From the NCBI RefSeq assembly GCF_015710975.1, contig NZ_CP049783.1:558001-622000 (forward strand): a DNA stretch of 64,000 bases. The letters run 5' to 3'. Source of the DNA: Paenibacillus polymyxa (GTDB lineage: Bacteria; Bacillota; Bacilli; Paenibacillales; Paenibacillaceae). Shown here piece by piece: positions 54,493 to 63,997 of this stretch (position 1 is the first letter of the stretch; each line of letters starts with the position of its first letter). Under the pieces are notes generated by a model. It saw only the letters and a program-made list of their open reading frames with translations, ran no database searches and was not told the DNA's origin. The translations under genes were made by a program, and so were the position numbers.

Positions 54493-55176
54493 ATGTTTAC
54501 AAAAGAAAAAGCAGTCGTCGTATTCAGCGGCGGCCAAGACAGTACAACCTGTTTATTTTGGGCAAAAAAACATTTTGCCGAAGTAGAAACTGTGACGTTC
54601 GATTACGGTCAGCGCCACAAGCAGGAAATTGAAGTTGCCGCCGGAATCGCCAGCGAGCTGGGTGTTCCGCAAACGGTACTGGATATGAGCCTGCTCAACC
54701 AACTTGCCCCCAATGCCCTCACACGCACCGACATTGACATTACTCAAGAGGAAGGTGAACTGCCTAGCACCTTTGTAGACGGTCGTAATCTTTTGTTCCT
54801 GAGCTTCGCAGCGGTTCTCGCCAAGCAAAAAGGAGCGCGCCACATCATTACAGGCGTTTGCGAGACAGATTTCAGCGGCTATCCCGATTGCCGGGATTCC
54901 TTTATTAAATCGCTGAACGTCACACTGAACCTTTCGATGGACTATCCCTTTGTAATTCATACCCCGCTCATGTGGTTGAACAAGGCCGAAACCTGGCAAA
55001 TGGCCGATGAGCTGAAAGCTTTTGAATTTGTAAGAACCCGTACACTAACGTGCTATAACGGCATCATTGGCGATGGCTGTGGCGAATGTCCTGCTTGCAA
55101 TCTTCGTCGTGCGGGACTGGAGCAGTATCTTGCAGTTCGCGGCGCTTCGTCCCAAGGAGCTGAAGGCCATGCGTGA
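54493..55176 (+). CDS. queC: 7-cyano-7-deazaguanine synthase QueC
   Basis: The 227-aa enzyme makes preQ0 from 7-carboxy-7-deazaguanine, ATP and ammonia. It has the PP-loop [13 protein letters not shown] and the zinc-binding [14 protein letters not shown] near the C terminus. ATG at 54493 follows GAGAGG; the frame is open 13 more codons, but that start would sit far from a binding site. It overlaps queD by eight bases and is under the preQ1 riboswitch. Confidence 0.96.
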   Translation: MFTKEKAVVVFSGGQDSTTCLFWAKKHFAEVETVTFDYGQRHKQEIEVAAGIASELGVPQTVLDMSLLNQLAPNALTRTDIDITQEEGELPSTFVDGRNLLFLSFAAVLAKQKGARHIITGVCETDFSGYPDCRDSFIKSLNVTLNLSMDYPFVIHTPLMWLNKAETWQMADELKAFEFVRTRTLTCYNGIIGDGCGECPACNLRRAGLEQYLAVRGASSQGAEGHA

Positions 55177-55660
55177 GCCAGGTACCTTTCGTATTGTCGA
55201 CAAGCTCCAGCAGTTCGGGACAGACATTGAACACTCTCAGTTGCGTTATCACCGCAAGCGTGTACTTGTAAGCAAACAATTTACGTTCGATGCAGCCCAC
55301 CATTTGCACTGTTACGAAGGCAAATGCAAAAATCTGCACGGACATACCTATATTGTCGTATTTGGCATAAGCGGCATACCGAGCGAAATAGGTCTGACGC
55401 TGGACTTTGGTGATATTAAAACGATCTGGAAAGAGCGAATTGAGCCTTTTCTGGACCACCGTTATTTGAATGAGACGCTTCCGCCAATGAATACAACGGC
55501 AGAAAACATGGTCGTCTGGATCTTTGAACAAATGGAGTCAGCCCTGACCTCGGATGCATACTGCAATCGTGTTGAAGGCGGACGTACCGAGTTTGTAAGA
55601 CTATTCGAGACACCTACCAGCTACGCCGAATTCCGACGGGAGTGGATGTTCGATGAGTAA
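55169..55660 (+). CDS. queD: 6-carboxy-tetrahydropterin synthase QueD
   Basis: The 163-aa enzyme turns 7,8-dihydroneopterin triphosphate into 6-carboxytetrahydropterin, step two of queuosine synthesis. [22 protein letters not shown] carries the zinc-binding histidines and the catalytic Cys (in GKCKN). ATG at 55169 has AAGGAG ten bases upstream and lies in the queC end; the frame is open further upstream in a queC shadow. Its stop overlaps queE. Confidence 0.95.
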   Translation: MREPGTFRIVDKLQQFGTDIEHSQLRYHRKRVLVSKQFTFDAAHHLHCYEGKCKNLHGHTYIVVFGISGIPSEIGLTLDFGDIKTIWKERIEPFLDHRYLNETLPPMNTTAENMVVWIFEQMESALTSDAYCNRVEGGRTEFVRLFETPTSYAEFRREWMFDE

Positions 55661-56531
55661 TACTGTAACTGCTAATACTGTAACTACTCACCAACCTATG
55701 ACAACCTCCGACAAGGCTAAAACAGCCCCTATTCCTGTACTGGAGGTGTTTGGTCCCACCGTTCAGGGCGAGGGTATGGTCATTGGCCGTAAAACGATGT
55801 TTGTTCGTACCGCAGGCTGCGATTACCGTTGCTCATGGTGCGACTCCGCCTTTACCTGGGACGGCAGCGCCAAGGATCAAATTCGCCGTCTGAGTGCCAC
55901 AGATATTTGGCAGGAGCTACAGTCCATCGGCGGCGAACAGTTCTCGCATGTGACCCTTTCCGGAGGCAATCCCGCCCTGCTGCCACAGCTCGGGACGCTG
56001 ATTACCCTGTTACGCAGTCAAGGCATTGCTACAGCGATCGAAACACAAGGCTCCCGTTGGCAGGAATGGCTGTACGATATTGATGAGGTGACCTTATCCC
56101 CGAAGCCGCCCAGCTCTGGCATGACGACCAACTGGGACGTGCTGGATGATATCGTGGTCCGTCTGACCAACCGGAAAATGGCTGGAGCCTCCAAGTCTAC
56201 AACAAACGTCTCCATCACAACGTCCGCAAAGAAATCAGAGGATGAATCGGTCAGACTATATGCTGGAGCATGCAGCCTGAAGGTCGTCATCTTCGATGAC
56301 ACCGATCTTGCCTATGCCCGCACCGTTCATGAGCGCTATCCACACGTACCGTTGTTCCTCCAGACGGGTAATCCAGATGTGAACACGGAGAACACCGGGC
56401 AGATCGCAGAGTCTCTTTTACATCGTTATGAATGGCTTATCGACCGTGTCATGGACGATTCCCGGCTCAACGATGTAAGAGTACTCCCGCAGCTCCACAC
56501 CCTCGTATGGGGCAACAAACGCGGCGTATAA
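55653..56531 (+). CDS. queE: 7-carboxy-7-deazaguanine synthase QueE
   Basis: The 292-aa radical SAM enzyme rearranges 6-carboxytetrahydropterin to 7-carboxy-7-deazaguanine. VFGPTVQGEGMVIGRKTMFVRTAGCDYRCSWCDSAF (cut in the family signature) gives the Cx3Cx2C cluster site in CDYRCSWC. A Thr/Asn-rich N-terminal tail of about 25 residues (TVTANTVTTHQ) and an insertion of about 25 residues near 190 are unlike the shortest members but not disruptive. It overlaps queD by eight bases. Confidence 0.94.
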   Translation: MSNTVTANTVTTHQPMTTSDKAKTAPIPVLEVFGPTVQGEGMVIGRKTMFVRTAGCDYRCSWCDSAFTWDGSAKDQIRRLSATDIWQELQSIGGEQFSHVTLSGGNPALLPQLGTLITLLRSQGIATAIETQGSRWQEWLYDIDEVTLSPKPPSSGMTTNWDVLDDIVVRLTNRKMAGASKSTTNVSITTSAKKSEDESVRLYAGACSLKVVIFDDTDLAYARTVHERYPHVPLFLQTGNPDVNTENTGQIAESLLHRYEWLIDRVMDDSRLNDVRVLPQLHTLVWGNKRGV

Positions 56532-56627
56532 CATGCATATACAATATATTCCATGTGGTCTGTATGTGATACACAAGATACGCCAAATTCATCGTAGTAC
56601 TTTTCAACATCTATAACTATAAATCAA

Positions 56628-56663
56628 GAGAAACCCTCGTCCGCGAGACGGGGTTTCTCAATA
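56628..56663 (+). terminator. Rho-independent terminator after queE
   Basis: GAGAAACCC/GGGTTTCTC, a 9-bp stem extended inward by CGT/ACG, with an AATAAAAT tail. It separates queC-queD-queE from queF. Confidence 0.8.
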
Positions 56664-56739
56664 AAATAACGCTCCTTAAATATAAGGAGCGAAATTTCAC
56701 TTCTGCCCAACCCACATGTAAACGGGTAGGGACTTTATG

Positions 56740-56900
56740 GTGATGACGGCGGTCGGCAGCGGAGCGGAGGATTTGAAGCTGGAGAAGCGTTAGCGTTCGC
56801 CTTTGAAATGGGATTCTAACCTATAGATCTTTTATCAGAAAGAATCCCATTTCAACAGCGATCGGAAGCTCAAATCCTTCGCGAAGCGTCGCCTAACCGA
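56740..56900. repeat. Long imperfect palindrome, possible dispersed repeat
   Basis: The 435-base gap between queE and queF holds a terminator (56628-56663), a 9-bp palindrome at 56670-56691 (CGCTCCTT/AAGGAGCG) and this element. Its core is a perfect 14-bp inverted repeat, TGAAATGGGATTCT (56804-56817) and AGAATCCCATTTCA (56841-56854). Outer arms AGGATTTGAAGCT and AAGCTCAAATCCTT, then GGCGG... and GCGTCGCC, pair with bulges. No gene is visible within it. The layout is that of REP/MITE-like units. Confidence 0.55.
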
Positions 56901-56966
56901 ACCTCCCCACCATAACTCCCTCTCTCTTTTACCAAACTAAACCAACTTTAAGGAGCCTCACTCAAT

Positions 56967-57464
56967 ATGACCGGAAGAAAACCTGAAGAAATGACCGACG
57001 TTACCCTACTTGGCAATCAAGGCACACAATACACATTTGCCTATGATCCCGCCATTCTCGAAAGCTTTGATAATAAACACCCGTACCGCGATTATTTTGT
57101 AAAATTCAATTGTCCAGAGTTCACCAGCCTTTGCCCGATTACAGGACAGCCTGATTTTGCGACCATCTACATCAGCTACATTCCTGATATTAAAATGGTT
57201 GAAAGCAAGTCCCTTAAGCTGTACCTATTCAGCTTCCGCAACCACGGTGATTTCCATGAAGACTGCGTCAATATCATCATGAATGACTTGATTAAGCTGA
57301 TGGACCCTCGCTACATTGAAGTATGGGGCAAATTTACGCCACGCGGCGGTATCTCTATCGACCCGTACACCAACTACGGCAAGCCGGGAACGAAGTATGA
57401 GCAAATCGCAGAACACCGTATGATGAACCATGACATGTATCCAGAGACGGTGGATAATCGATAG
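56967..57464 (+). CDS. queF: NADPH-dependent 7-cyano-7-deazaguanine reductase QueF
   Basis: The 165-aa enzyme reduces preQ0 to preQ1. It is the short type I form: [21 protein letters not shown] holds the catalytic Cys (in SLCPIT) and its Asp; [22 protein letters not shown] is the signature motif of the family. Ribosome binding site TAAGGAG precedes the ATG. Although last in the pathway, it has its own leader with the long palindrome and no riboswitch that I can see. Confidence 0.95.
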   Translation: MTGRKPEEMTDVTLLGNQGTQYTFAYDPAILESFDNKHPYRDYFVKFNCPEFTSLCPITGQPDFATIYISYIPDIKMVESKSLKLYLFSFRNHGDFHEDCVNIIMNDLIKLMDPRYIEVWGKFTPRGGISIDPYTNYGKPGTKYEQIAEHRMMNHDMYPETVDNR

Positions 57465-57501
57465 GCTGATCCCCTCAACTCATTCGCTACAAATATAAAT
57501 A

Positions 57502-57545
57502 AGGGGCTGTCCCAATAGTCATAAAATGACTCAAGGACAGCCCCT
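57502..57545. terminator. Bidirectional terminator between queF and the AraC gene
   Basis: AGGGGCTGTCC/GGACAGCCCCT, 11-bp stem with an inner AGTCAT/ATGACT stem, placed between convergent genes. Confidence 0.8.
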
Positions 57546-57598
57546 ATGTTTCTAGTCTATCAAAATAATCCATAAAAAATTTGCGCTTGTGGCGTCGT

Positions 57599-58432
57599 TT
57601 ACACACTCAGATCAAATTTTGATTTTTTATATTCATAAGGGGTTTTCCCCATAACTTCCTTAAAAGCTTTTCTAAACGATTTTTCATTTGGAAAGCCTGC
57701 CTCGTAAGAGATTTCTGTAAGTGACTTATTCGTTGTTTCCAATAAATCGATCGCCTTTTCCAAACAAAGAATTTGCTTGTACTCCGTAAACGTCTGACCT
57801 GTATATTCATGAAACATTCTCGACAAATAGGCCTCTGAATAGCCGCAGATTCGGGCTGTTTTCGCTAGGCTAATATTTTCAGCGTAATGTTCTTTAATAA
57901 AGTCCATGATCGTCTTTATCTTTTGCTGCTTTTCACTAAATACCTCCGGCTGTAGGTCTGCTGCCTGACTAAAATGATTAACGAGCAAATACTTAAGTTC
58001 AATAATTCGGCTTTGCTCTAAAATATAGTCATATTTCCCTTTGGAAATATGCAGGTTATATATATCCATAAATAACTCTCTTAATTTAGAAAGTATAGTA
58101 TGTTCAACTTGTTGCTCTTGCGTGTTTAATTGGATGAATACTTGTTCATTGGCAAAAAAGGTAGCTGGAAATTGCAATACAACGACCTGGTTTTCCGTAA
58201 TACTTTGGGTGGAGTGCGGTACATTGCTATTAATGAACAGTGCATCCTTTTCCATCAAAATGGTTATTTTTCCTTCATGCCACACCTTAAGACTTCCACT
58301 TGTACAATAAATTAATTCCATATTACTGTGAAAATGCATAGGGATGACTCTTTCTGTATCTGTCGATTGAAACATAAAGAGGTTAATCATTTTTCTTCTG
58401 TCTATTTCAATATGTTCATATATTTTCTTCAT
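57599..58432 (-). CDS. AraC-family transcriptional regulator
   Basis: The 277-aa protein has an N-terminal cupin-like sensor (RVIPMHFHSNMELIYCTSGSLKVWHEGK) and a C-terminal AraC DNA-binding domain (ISLAKTARICGYSEAYLSRMFHEYTGQTFTEYK, then SLTEISYEAGFPNEKSFRKAFKEVMGKTPYEYK, each cut from the two-helix-turn-helix unit). The ATG at 58432 with GAGGTG upstream fits best. It lies after the sucrose-type operon on the same strand, behind a terminator, and likely regulates it or a neighbouring uptake system. Confidence 0.93.
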   Translation of the reverse strand: MKKIYEHIEIDRRKMINLFMFQSTDTERVIPMHFHSNMELIYCTSGSLKVWHEGKITILMEKDALFINSNVPHSTQSITENQVVVLQFPATFFANEQVFIQLNTQEQQVEHTILSKLRELFMDIYNLHISKGKYDYILEQSRIIELKYLLVNHFSQAADLQPEVFSEKQQKIKTIMDFIKEHYAENISLAKTARICGYSEAYLSRMFHEYTGQTFTEYKQILCLEKAIDLLETTNKSLTEISYEAGFPNEKSFRKAFKEVMGKTPYEYKKSKFDLSV

Positions 58433-58559
58433 ACGACACCTCATCAACCAGCTATGAGTAATCAACAGTAATTATATTCAGTCATATACTCTAATACTCA
58501 TACTATACCGATAGTAAAATGCCTACACAAGCTGAAATCTCTTCAGTCGACTAAGACAA

Positions 58560-58607
58560 AAAAAGGCAGTTCTTCTCGCAAACGGAGAAATGAACAGCCT
58601 TTCCTTG
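58560..58607. terminator. Terminator between the sugar operon and the AraC gene
   Basis: AAAGGC-GTTCTTCTC pairs with GAGAA-TGAAC-GCCTTT in an imperfect stem with A-rich and T-rich flanks. It would end the GH32 transcript. Confidence 0.65.
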
Positions 58608-58646
58608 CCTACTTGTAGCTCTCAGGTAAAAGATAAGAATAAAGTT

Positions 58647-60038
58647 TTAATGATTGATTATGGCTCCACATTCCTGCAGCTGATAAATCTCAATTTCCCC
58701 TTCATTATCTCCTGCATCAAGCATCACACTGCGCTGTTCCGTATCTTCCAAGAAATAACGCAGAGAAAATACTTCCTCGCCTTCGTTCACATAAATCTCC
58801 AGACTTGAGCTTTCTATAAATATTTGCATGTCTACAAGTTGATTGGCTAATGTTGCTTTTCTGTACTCCCTCTGGTTCGTCAACCAGTTGGTTCTCCATA
58901 TGGTTAAACTGTTTTCTTCCAAATCATAGTCAATTTCCACCGCATTTCTGACTATCATTTTGAAGTTCTCTGTAAGCTTCGAAAAATGAACATTGCACTC
59001 CACCTGTAGGGAAGGCAGCAGCCAAACCCTATTTTTGTGAATGTTCTCCTTGGAATGTACACCGTCCATTCTTAGCAATTGTAATTCCGGCAATGGTTTC
59101 TGGTATAGCACACCGTTAGACAATACGATTTCTCTAGGAAGAGTCAGCGCATGAATCCAGCCTTCCTGAATGGTGGGAACAGCCCTCTCTGCTTCTTCAT
59201 TCATGGCGCTCATCCATCCGAACATAATGGTTCTATCATTCACCTTGAATGATTGTGGCGCGTAGAAATCAAACCCCCGATCAAGCTCTTTAAAATGGGC
59301 AAGGTTTCCGTTGAATTTTCCTGTACTCGTTAATTTCCCAACAACATATCCCGATTGGTTAGGGTTTCTATAATATTCGCCTGCTTCTGGTAAGCCCTGA
59401 GGAGAGAACACAAAAATATCATTTTCCGCAAATTGAAGTAGATCAGGGCATTCCCACATATATCCGAATTCATGATCATGGTCCAAAAATGATCCTTGGC
59501 ATTCCCAATCAGACAAATTTATAGATTTGTAGATAAGCGTATCTCCAGTCAAATCCTCTCTTTGAGCGCCAACGATCAGCCACCAGTTCCCGTTCCGATC
59601 TCTCCATACTTTCGGGTCTCGGACATGTCTGGTATAGCCTTGTGGATGTTCAAACAAAGGACCCATTTTCTCGAAATGCTCCCCATCTTCCGAAATGGCT
59701 ACGCATTGATAGCTTTCTCGGACTCCATCTTCCCTGATTACATTTCCTGTGTAAAACAGATACAGCTTTTCATCATGGACTATGGCGCCTCCGGAATAAA
59801 TGCCGTCCTTGTCATACCATTCCGAAGGCTCAAGCGCGATGCCTTTCCTTTGCCAATGCACCAGATCGCTCGAAACTACATGGCCCCAGCATTTATTTCG
59901 ATGTTCGGTTCCTTTGGGGTTCCACTGATAGAACACATGATATTGTTGATTGAAAAAGGCAAGTCCATTAGGATCGTTTAATAGCCCGTAAGGAGGAGTA
60001 ATATGATATTTAAGATGATAAGCGTCGCTTTTATTCAT
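58647..60038 (-). CDS. sacA: GH32 sucrose-6-phosphate hydrolase
   Basis: The 463-aa enzyme has the family GH32 signatures: PPYGLLNDPNGLAFFNQQYHVFYQWNP (Asp nucleophile in NDPNG), HVRDPKVW (transition-state Asp) and MWECPDLL (Glu acid/base). No signal peptide, so it works inside the cell on phosphorylated sugar, matching the PTS transporter in the same operon. Its start overlaps the GH3 stop by eight bases. An intracellular fructan hydrolase is the alternative. Confidence 0.9.
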   Translation of the reverse strand: MNKSDAYHLKYHITPPYGLLNDPNGLAFFNQQYHVFYQWNPKGTEHRNKCWGHVVSSDLVHWQRKGIALEPSEWYDKDGIYSGGAIVHDEKLYLFYTGNVIREDGVRESYQCVAISEDGEHFEKMGPLFEHPQGYTRHVRDPKVWRDRNGNWWLIVGAQREDLTGDTLIYKSINLSDWECQGSFLDHDHEFGYMWECPDLLQFAENDIFVFSPQGLPEAGEYYRNPNQSGYVVGKLTSTGKFNGNLAHFKELDRGFDFYAPQSFKVNDRTIMFGWMSAMNEEAERAVPTIQEGWIHALTLPREIVLSNGVLYQKPLPELQLLRMDGVHSKENIHKNRVWLLPSLQVECNVHFSKLTENFKMIVRNAVEIDYDLEENSLTIWRTNWLTNQREYRKATLANQLVDMQIFIESSSLEIYVNEGEEVFSLRYFLEDTEQRSVMLDAGDNEGEIEIYQLQECGAIINH

Positions 60039-62289
60039 GTTTATCCTCCGGTAACAAAGTAAAACTAAAGCTTAGCAAAATGTCCTGTGAGCTTGAACCG
60101 ATATAAACCTCAAATTCACCTGGCTCACTCTTGTATTCCATTTCACGCCCGTAAAATTTGAGCATGTCTTCATCAATTGAAAATTCCACAACTGTAGTCT
60201 CGCCGCTTTGTAGTAATACTTTTCTAAAGTCTTTTAATTCTTTCACTGGCCTTGCAACACTTGCAAATTTATCGCGAATATATAATTGAATCGTTTCTTT
60301 TCCATCATACGTTCCAGTGTTGGATACAGAAAGACGGATATCCACTGACTCATTTGTTTTTATTTCCTTTTGGCTGACGGTTAATAGACTGTATTCAAAT
60401 GAGGTATAAGATAAACCGTAGCCAAACGGATACAAGGGTTCGTTCACTTCATCTATATATCGGGATGCAAAGCGGTAAGAGCCATTTTCCTTTAAATTCG
60501 GTCTCCCTGTATTCAGCTCATTGTAGTAGATCGGAATTTGACCGACGCTACGTGGAAAGGTCATTGCTAATTTCCCGGACGGATTTACTTTCCCATACAA
60601 TATATTAGCCAGTGCTTCTCCGCCCATCGTTCCTGGATACCAGGCCTGAACTATAGCGTCAACCTTTTCAACAACATCGGTAAGGATCAAAGGTCTTCCA
60701 CTATATACGATCAGAACGATCCTTTTGCCCAATAAGCTTAATTCATGAAGTAATCTCAATTGCGGCTCTGGCAGCGTCGGATTCGTTCGTGATCCACCTT
60801 CTCCGCTCTGATAAATACTTTCTCCCAAGGCAAGGATTATGACCTCTGCTTCATTTGCATGCCTAATGGCTTCTTGCAGTAGATCTTCCTCGGACCTGGT
60901 TTCAACAGCCAGTTTGTCCGCATATTTATCGAACGTTTCCCTTGCATCAAGAGGTAGCAGATAACTTCCTCTACATACCGAGAGATTGTCGGGGCCAACA
61001 AGCTGTAACAACCCCGTTTTCAAATTAATAGTGTCTGTCTGCTCTCCCTTGATCGCCCACATACCCAGGGTGGAATTTTCTTCTGCATAGGGACCCATTA
61101 AAGCTATCTTCGTTTCCTTTGACAATGGCAATACATTATTTTCGTTTTTCAGCAGCACAACGGATTCTTCTGCCAAGGACAGTGCCGCTTGTTTATGTTC
61201 GTCTGACAGAATGCTGCTGGTTGAACGTTTAACGATTTCCTGTAATCCGCGGAATGGGTCCTCAAACAGCCCCAAATCATTTTTCAGATTTAAGACACGG
61301 TATACAGCTTCATTCAGAAGCTCCAGCATATAGTCGTTACCAGATATTACATTCTCCAATTGATTAGCGTACACTGCCGTTTTCATATCCACATCCACGC
61401 CCGCCAACAGTGCCAGCCTGGCAGCGGAAGCCTCGTCTTCGGCATAACCATGCATGATTAACTCTTCAATAGCGGCGTAATCCGAGATCAATACACCGTC
61501 AAAATTCATTTCCTGTCTTAGTACGTCACGGTTAAGCCACTCGTTTCCAGTCGCAGGTATCCCATTCAACGTATTAAAAGCCGTCATGACAAGCTTGGCG
61601 CCCGCTTCTATTGCTGCTTGATATCCAGGTAAATAATATTCTCGCAATGCATGCTCCGATAGATCCACGGCATTGTATTCACGTCCCGCTACAGGTGCTC
61701 CATAAGCGGCAAAATGCTTGACACAAGCAGCAATTTTATTAGCTGGTACGGCTCCATCTTCCAAGTTGCTGCCCTGGATTCCCAGAACTACGCTTTGCGC
61801 ATATTTCTGTGCCAGCAAGGTATCTTCTCCAGGTGATTCCATCACCCGCCCCCAGCGAGGATCTCTAACCATATCTACCATGGGGGAAAAGGTTACATGA
61901 ATGCCTTCCTCGTAGCACTCCTGAGCAGCAATCGAAGCAGCATTCTCTATCCCCTCATAGTTCCAGCTACATGCTTGAGCGATCGGAATTGGGAAAATGG
62001 TTCGATAGCCATAGATAATATCCGCCATGAATAACAGTGGAATTTTATGAACCGATTTTTCCAAATAATCGGTTTGCAACCGGATTATTTTTTCCGGGTT
62101 GGTAATGTTTAATATGGAGCCCGTGTTATAAATATTATAGTCCGTGTTTAGCCCCAATTTTTTCAAAGGACCCGTCACAACCGTATCCATGTCTCCTTCA
62201 AAAAAATCACCAGTCAGTTGGATGAGCTGGCCGATCTTCTCTTCTATTGAAAGACTATTCAATTTTTCAAGCAATGTTTTGTTGTCCAT
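60031..62289 (-). CDS. GH3 beta-glucosidase-like glycoside hydrolase
   Basis: The 752-aa protein is a complete GH3 enzyme: MVRDPRWGRVMESPGED, the nucleophile Asp in FDGVLISDYAAIEEL, KHFAAYG, and a C-terminal fibronectin III-like domain (SVSNTGTYDGKETIQLYIRD). No signal peptide is seen. The ATG at 62289 has GGTGGAG six bases upstream; a TTG five codons earlier is an alternative. It lies between the PTS and GH32 genes. Its glycoside is unknown: a disaccharide with a beta-linked residue, or a fructoside trimmed before GH32, are both possible. Confidence 0.93.
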   Translation of the reverse strand: MDNKTLLEKLNSLSIEEKIGQLIQLTGDFFEGDMDTVVTGPLKKLGLNTDYNIYNTGSILNITNPEKIIRLQTDYLEKSVHKIPLLFMADIIYGYRTIFPIPIAQACSWNYEGIENAASIAAQECYEEGIHVTFSPMVDMVRDPRWGRVMESPGEDTLLAQKYAQSVVLGIQGSNLEDGAVPANKIAACVKHFAAYGAPVAGREYNAVDLSEHALREYYLPGYQAAIEAGAKLVMTAFNTLNGIPATGNEWLNRDVLRQEMNFDGVLISDYAAIEELIMHGYAEDEASAARLALLAGVDVDMKTAVYANQLENVISGNDYMLELLNEAVYRVLNLKNDLGLFEDPFRGLQEIVKRSTSSILSDEHKQAALSLAEESVVLLKNENNVLPLSKETKIALMGPYAEENSTLGMWAIKGEQTDTINLKTGLLQLVGPDNLSVCRGSYLLPLDARETFDKYADKLAVETRSEEDLLQEAIRHANEAEVIILALGESIYQSGEGGSRTNPTLPEPQLRLLHELSLLGKRIVLIVYSGRPLILTDVVEKVDAIVQAWYPGTMGGEALANILYGKVNPSGKLAMTFPRSVGQIPIYYNELNTGRPNLKENGSYRFASRYIDEVNEPLYPFGYGLSYTSFEYSLLTVSQKEIKTNESVDIRLSVSNTGTYDGKETIQLYIRDKFASVARPVKELKDFRKVLLQSGETTVVEFSIDEDMLKFYGREMEYKSEPGEFEVYIGSSSQDILLSFSFTLLPEDKHE

Positions 62290-62329
62290 GATTTTCTCCA
62301 CCAAATTTTATTTATTCTCTATTTGTTCT

Positions 62330-63736
62330 CTATTTGTTCTCTATTTTTTCTTTAAATCCAAAGATCCACGTCAACGCAAATGCTACACCAAAACCGATTA
62401 AACAAACTAAAGCATACAGAAAAATTTGATTATTCAGATACAATAACAAGCCAGGTATAGCTGTAATCGACATGCCTGTGGCTTGAACATTAAAGATACG
62501 TGCGAAGAATCCTCCAACCGCTCCTCCAATCAAGCCCATCACGAATGGTTTACCATACCGAATGTTCACCCCAAAAATTGCCGGTTCTGTAATGCCCAGC
62601 AGTGCAGACACGGCAGAAGGATAGGCAATAGATTTGGTTTTTAATCTTTTCGATTTCAGGCCGACAGCTAACGCCGCACCTGCTTGTGCACAAATAGAGG
62701 CCGAGCTGATCGGGTTAACCATATTCCAGCCGCCATCCACCAGCATCTGTATTTCGATCAGGTTGAGCGCATGGTGCAGTCCGGTAACGACAATAATCTG
62801 ATTAATGCCACCATAAATAAACCCGCCAATGCCAAATGGCAATTTCAAAATAGCTGTAACGGCCGATAATATTAAAACCTCTACCTCATGGAAGATGGGA
62901 CCAATCACGAACAAGCCCAGTACCAGTGTGAGCAACAATGTCAGAAACGGTGTCAGAATCAAGTCCAATGCCTCAGGAACGGATTTCCTGATTCTTTTCT
63001 CCATCATCGCTCCCACGATCCCTATAATGAACGCCGGCAGAACGGAACCCTGATAGCCTGCGATTTTAATGAAGCCCAAAAACAAAAGAGGCTCCTTCAC
63101 ATGTTGAGCGACATCCCAGGAAGTAGGTAAAGAAGGACTTACCAGCATGAGTCCGAGCAAAATTCCCAAGATCGGCGACCCGCCAAACACTCTGAATGCA
63201 GACCAGCAGACCAGCACGGGTAAAAAGGCAAAAGCAGTATCGGTCAGTATTTGCGTAAATAATATGAAATTCGCAGAAATATCATCCGGTGTAAGTCCAA
63301 ATAACTGTAGCAGTGCAGGCTGAGTTACCAAGCCCCTAACTCCCATAAACAAGCCGGTAGCTACCAATGCTGGGATAATGGGAACGAATACATCCCCAAA
63401 AACCCGGATCATTCTTTTGAAAAAGTTATCATCTTGCGTGGAGGCCTTCTCTTTCAGCTCTGCCTTTGATGTAGCAGATACGTTCTGGCCGACCATCGCT
63501 TCGTAAACTTTGTTCACGGTACCGGTTCCAAAAATAATCTGGTATTGTCCGGAGGTAAAAAAGACCCCTTTTGCCTTATCAATATTTTCAATAAATTCAT
63601 CATCAATAATATCCCTGTCTTTTACAATCAATCTCAACCGTGTAGCACAATGTGCCATGGAAATAATATTGTCTTCTCCACCAAGCCCTTTAATGACATC
63701 CTGGGCTATTTTAACGTATTCTTTCTCAAGACTCAT
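62330..63736 (-). CDS. PTS sugar transporter EIIBC, sucrose/beta-glucoside family
   Basis: The 468-aa protein has an N-terminal EIIB domain with the phosphocysteine in MAHCATRLRL and SGQYQIIFGTGTVNKVY, and an EIIC membrane domain with about ten helices (ALVATGLFMGVRGL, FLPVLVCWSAFRVFGGSPILGILLG and more, each cut). No EIIA domain is attached; a IIA partner would be supplied elsewhere, as for other sucrose-type enzymes II. Substrate enters as phospho-sugar. It is first in the operon with AAGGAAG upstream. Confidence 0.93.
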   Translation of the reverse strand: MSLEKEYVKIAQDVIKGLGGEDNIISMAHCATRLRLIVKDRDIIDDEFIENIDKAKGVFFTSGQYQIIFGTGTVNKVYEAMVGQNVSATSKAELKEKASTQDDNFFKRMIRVFGDVFVPIIPALVATGLFMGVRGLVTQPALLQLFGLTPDDISANFILFTQILTDTAFAFLPVLVCWSAFRVFGGSPILGILLGLMLVSPSLPTSWDVAQHVKEPLLFLGFIKIAGYQGSVLPAFIIGIVGAMMEKRIRKSVPEALDLILTPFLTLLLTLVLGLFVIGPIFHEVEVLILSAVTAILKLPFGIGGFIYGGINQIIVVTGLHHALNLIEIQMLVDGGWNMVNPISSASICAQAGAALAVGLKSKRLKTKSIAYPSAVSALLGITEPAIFGVNIRYGKPFVMGLIGGAVGGFFARIFNVQATGMSITAIPGLLLYLNNQIFLYALVCLIGFGVAFALTWIFGFKEKIENK

Positions 63737-63856
63737 CAGTCTTCTTCCTTTCCTCTGTTCCTCTTAGTTAGTCTGAACCTTTAAAACTTGGACTAATATG
63801 CTTCTTAAGAATAACATGACTGCGCTTTCAAACAGTGCGATTATTTTACTACATTA

Positions 63857-63875
63857 AGGTCAAATTTTGACCTTT
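63857..63875. promoter_or_regulatory. Operator-like palindrome upstream of the PTS operon
   Basis: AAGGTCAAA-T-TTTGACCTT, a perfect 9-bp inverted repeat with a one-base centre, 121 bases before the PTS start. It contains a TTGACC -35-like half read leftward. The rest of 63737-63932 shows no gene. Confidence 0.6.
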
Positions 63876-63932
63876 TTATACCCTTGGCTATAAATAACTC
63901 CGAAAAATAGGCTTTATACTGGAACAAAAAAT

Positions 63933-63997
63933 GCACCTTCAGAATGGGCACTGGATAACTTCATGGTTTATCCGGTGTATTCCAAAGGTGCTCTTTT
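63933..63997. terminator. Long imperfect hairpin, probable terminator
   Basis: GCACCTT...CACTGGATAA pairs with TTATCCGGTG...AAGGTGC with mismatches, flanked by A-rich and T-rich runs. It probably ends a gene to the right of the window or insulates the PTS promoter. Confidence 0.6.
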
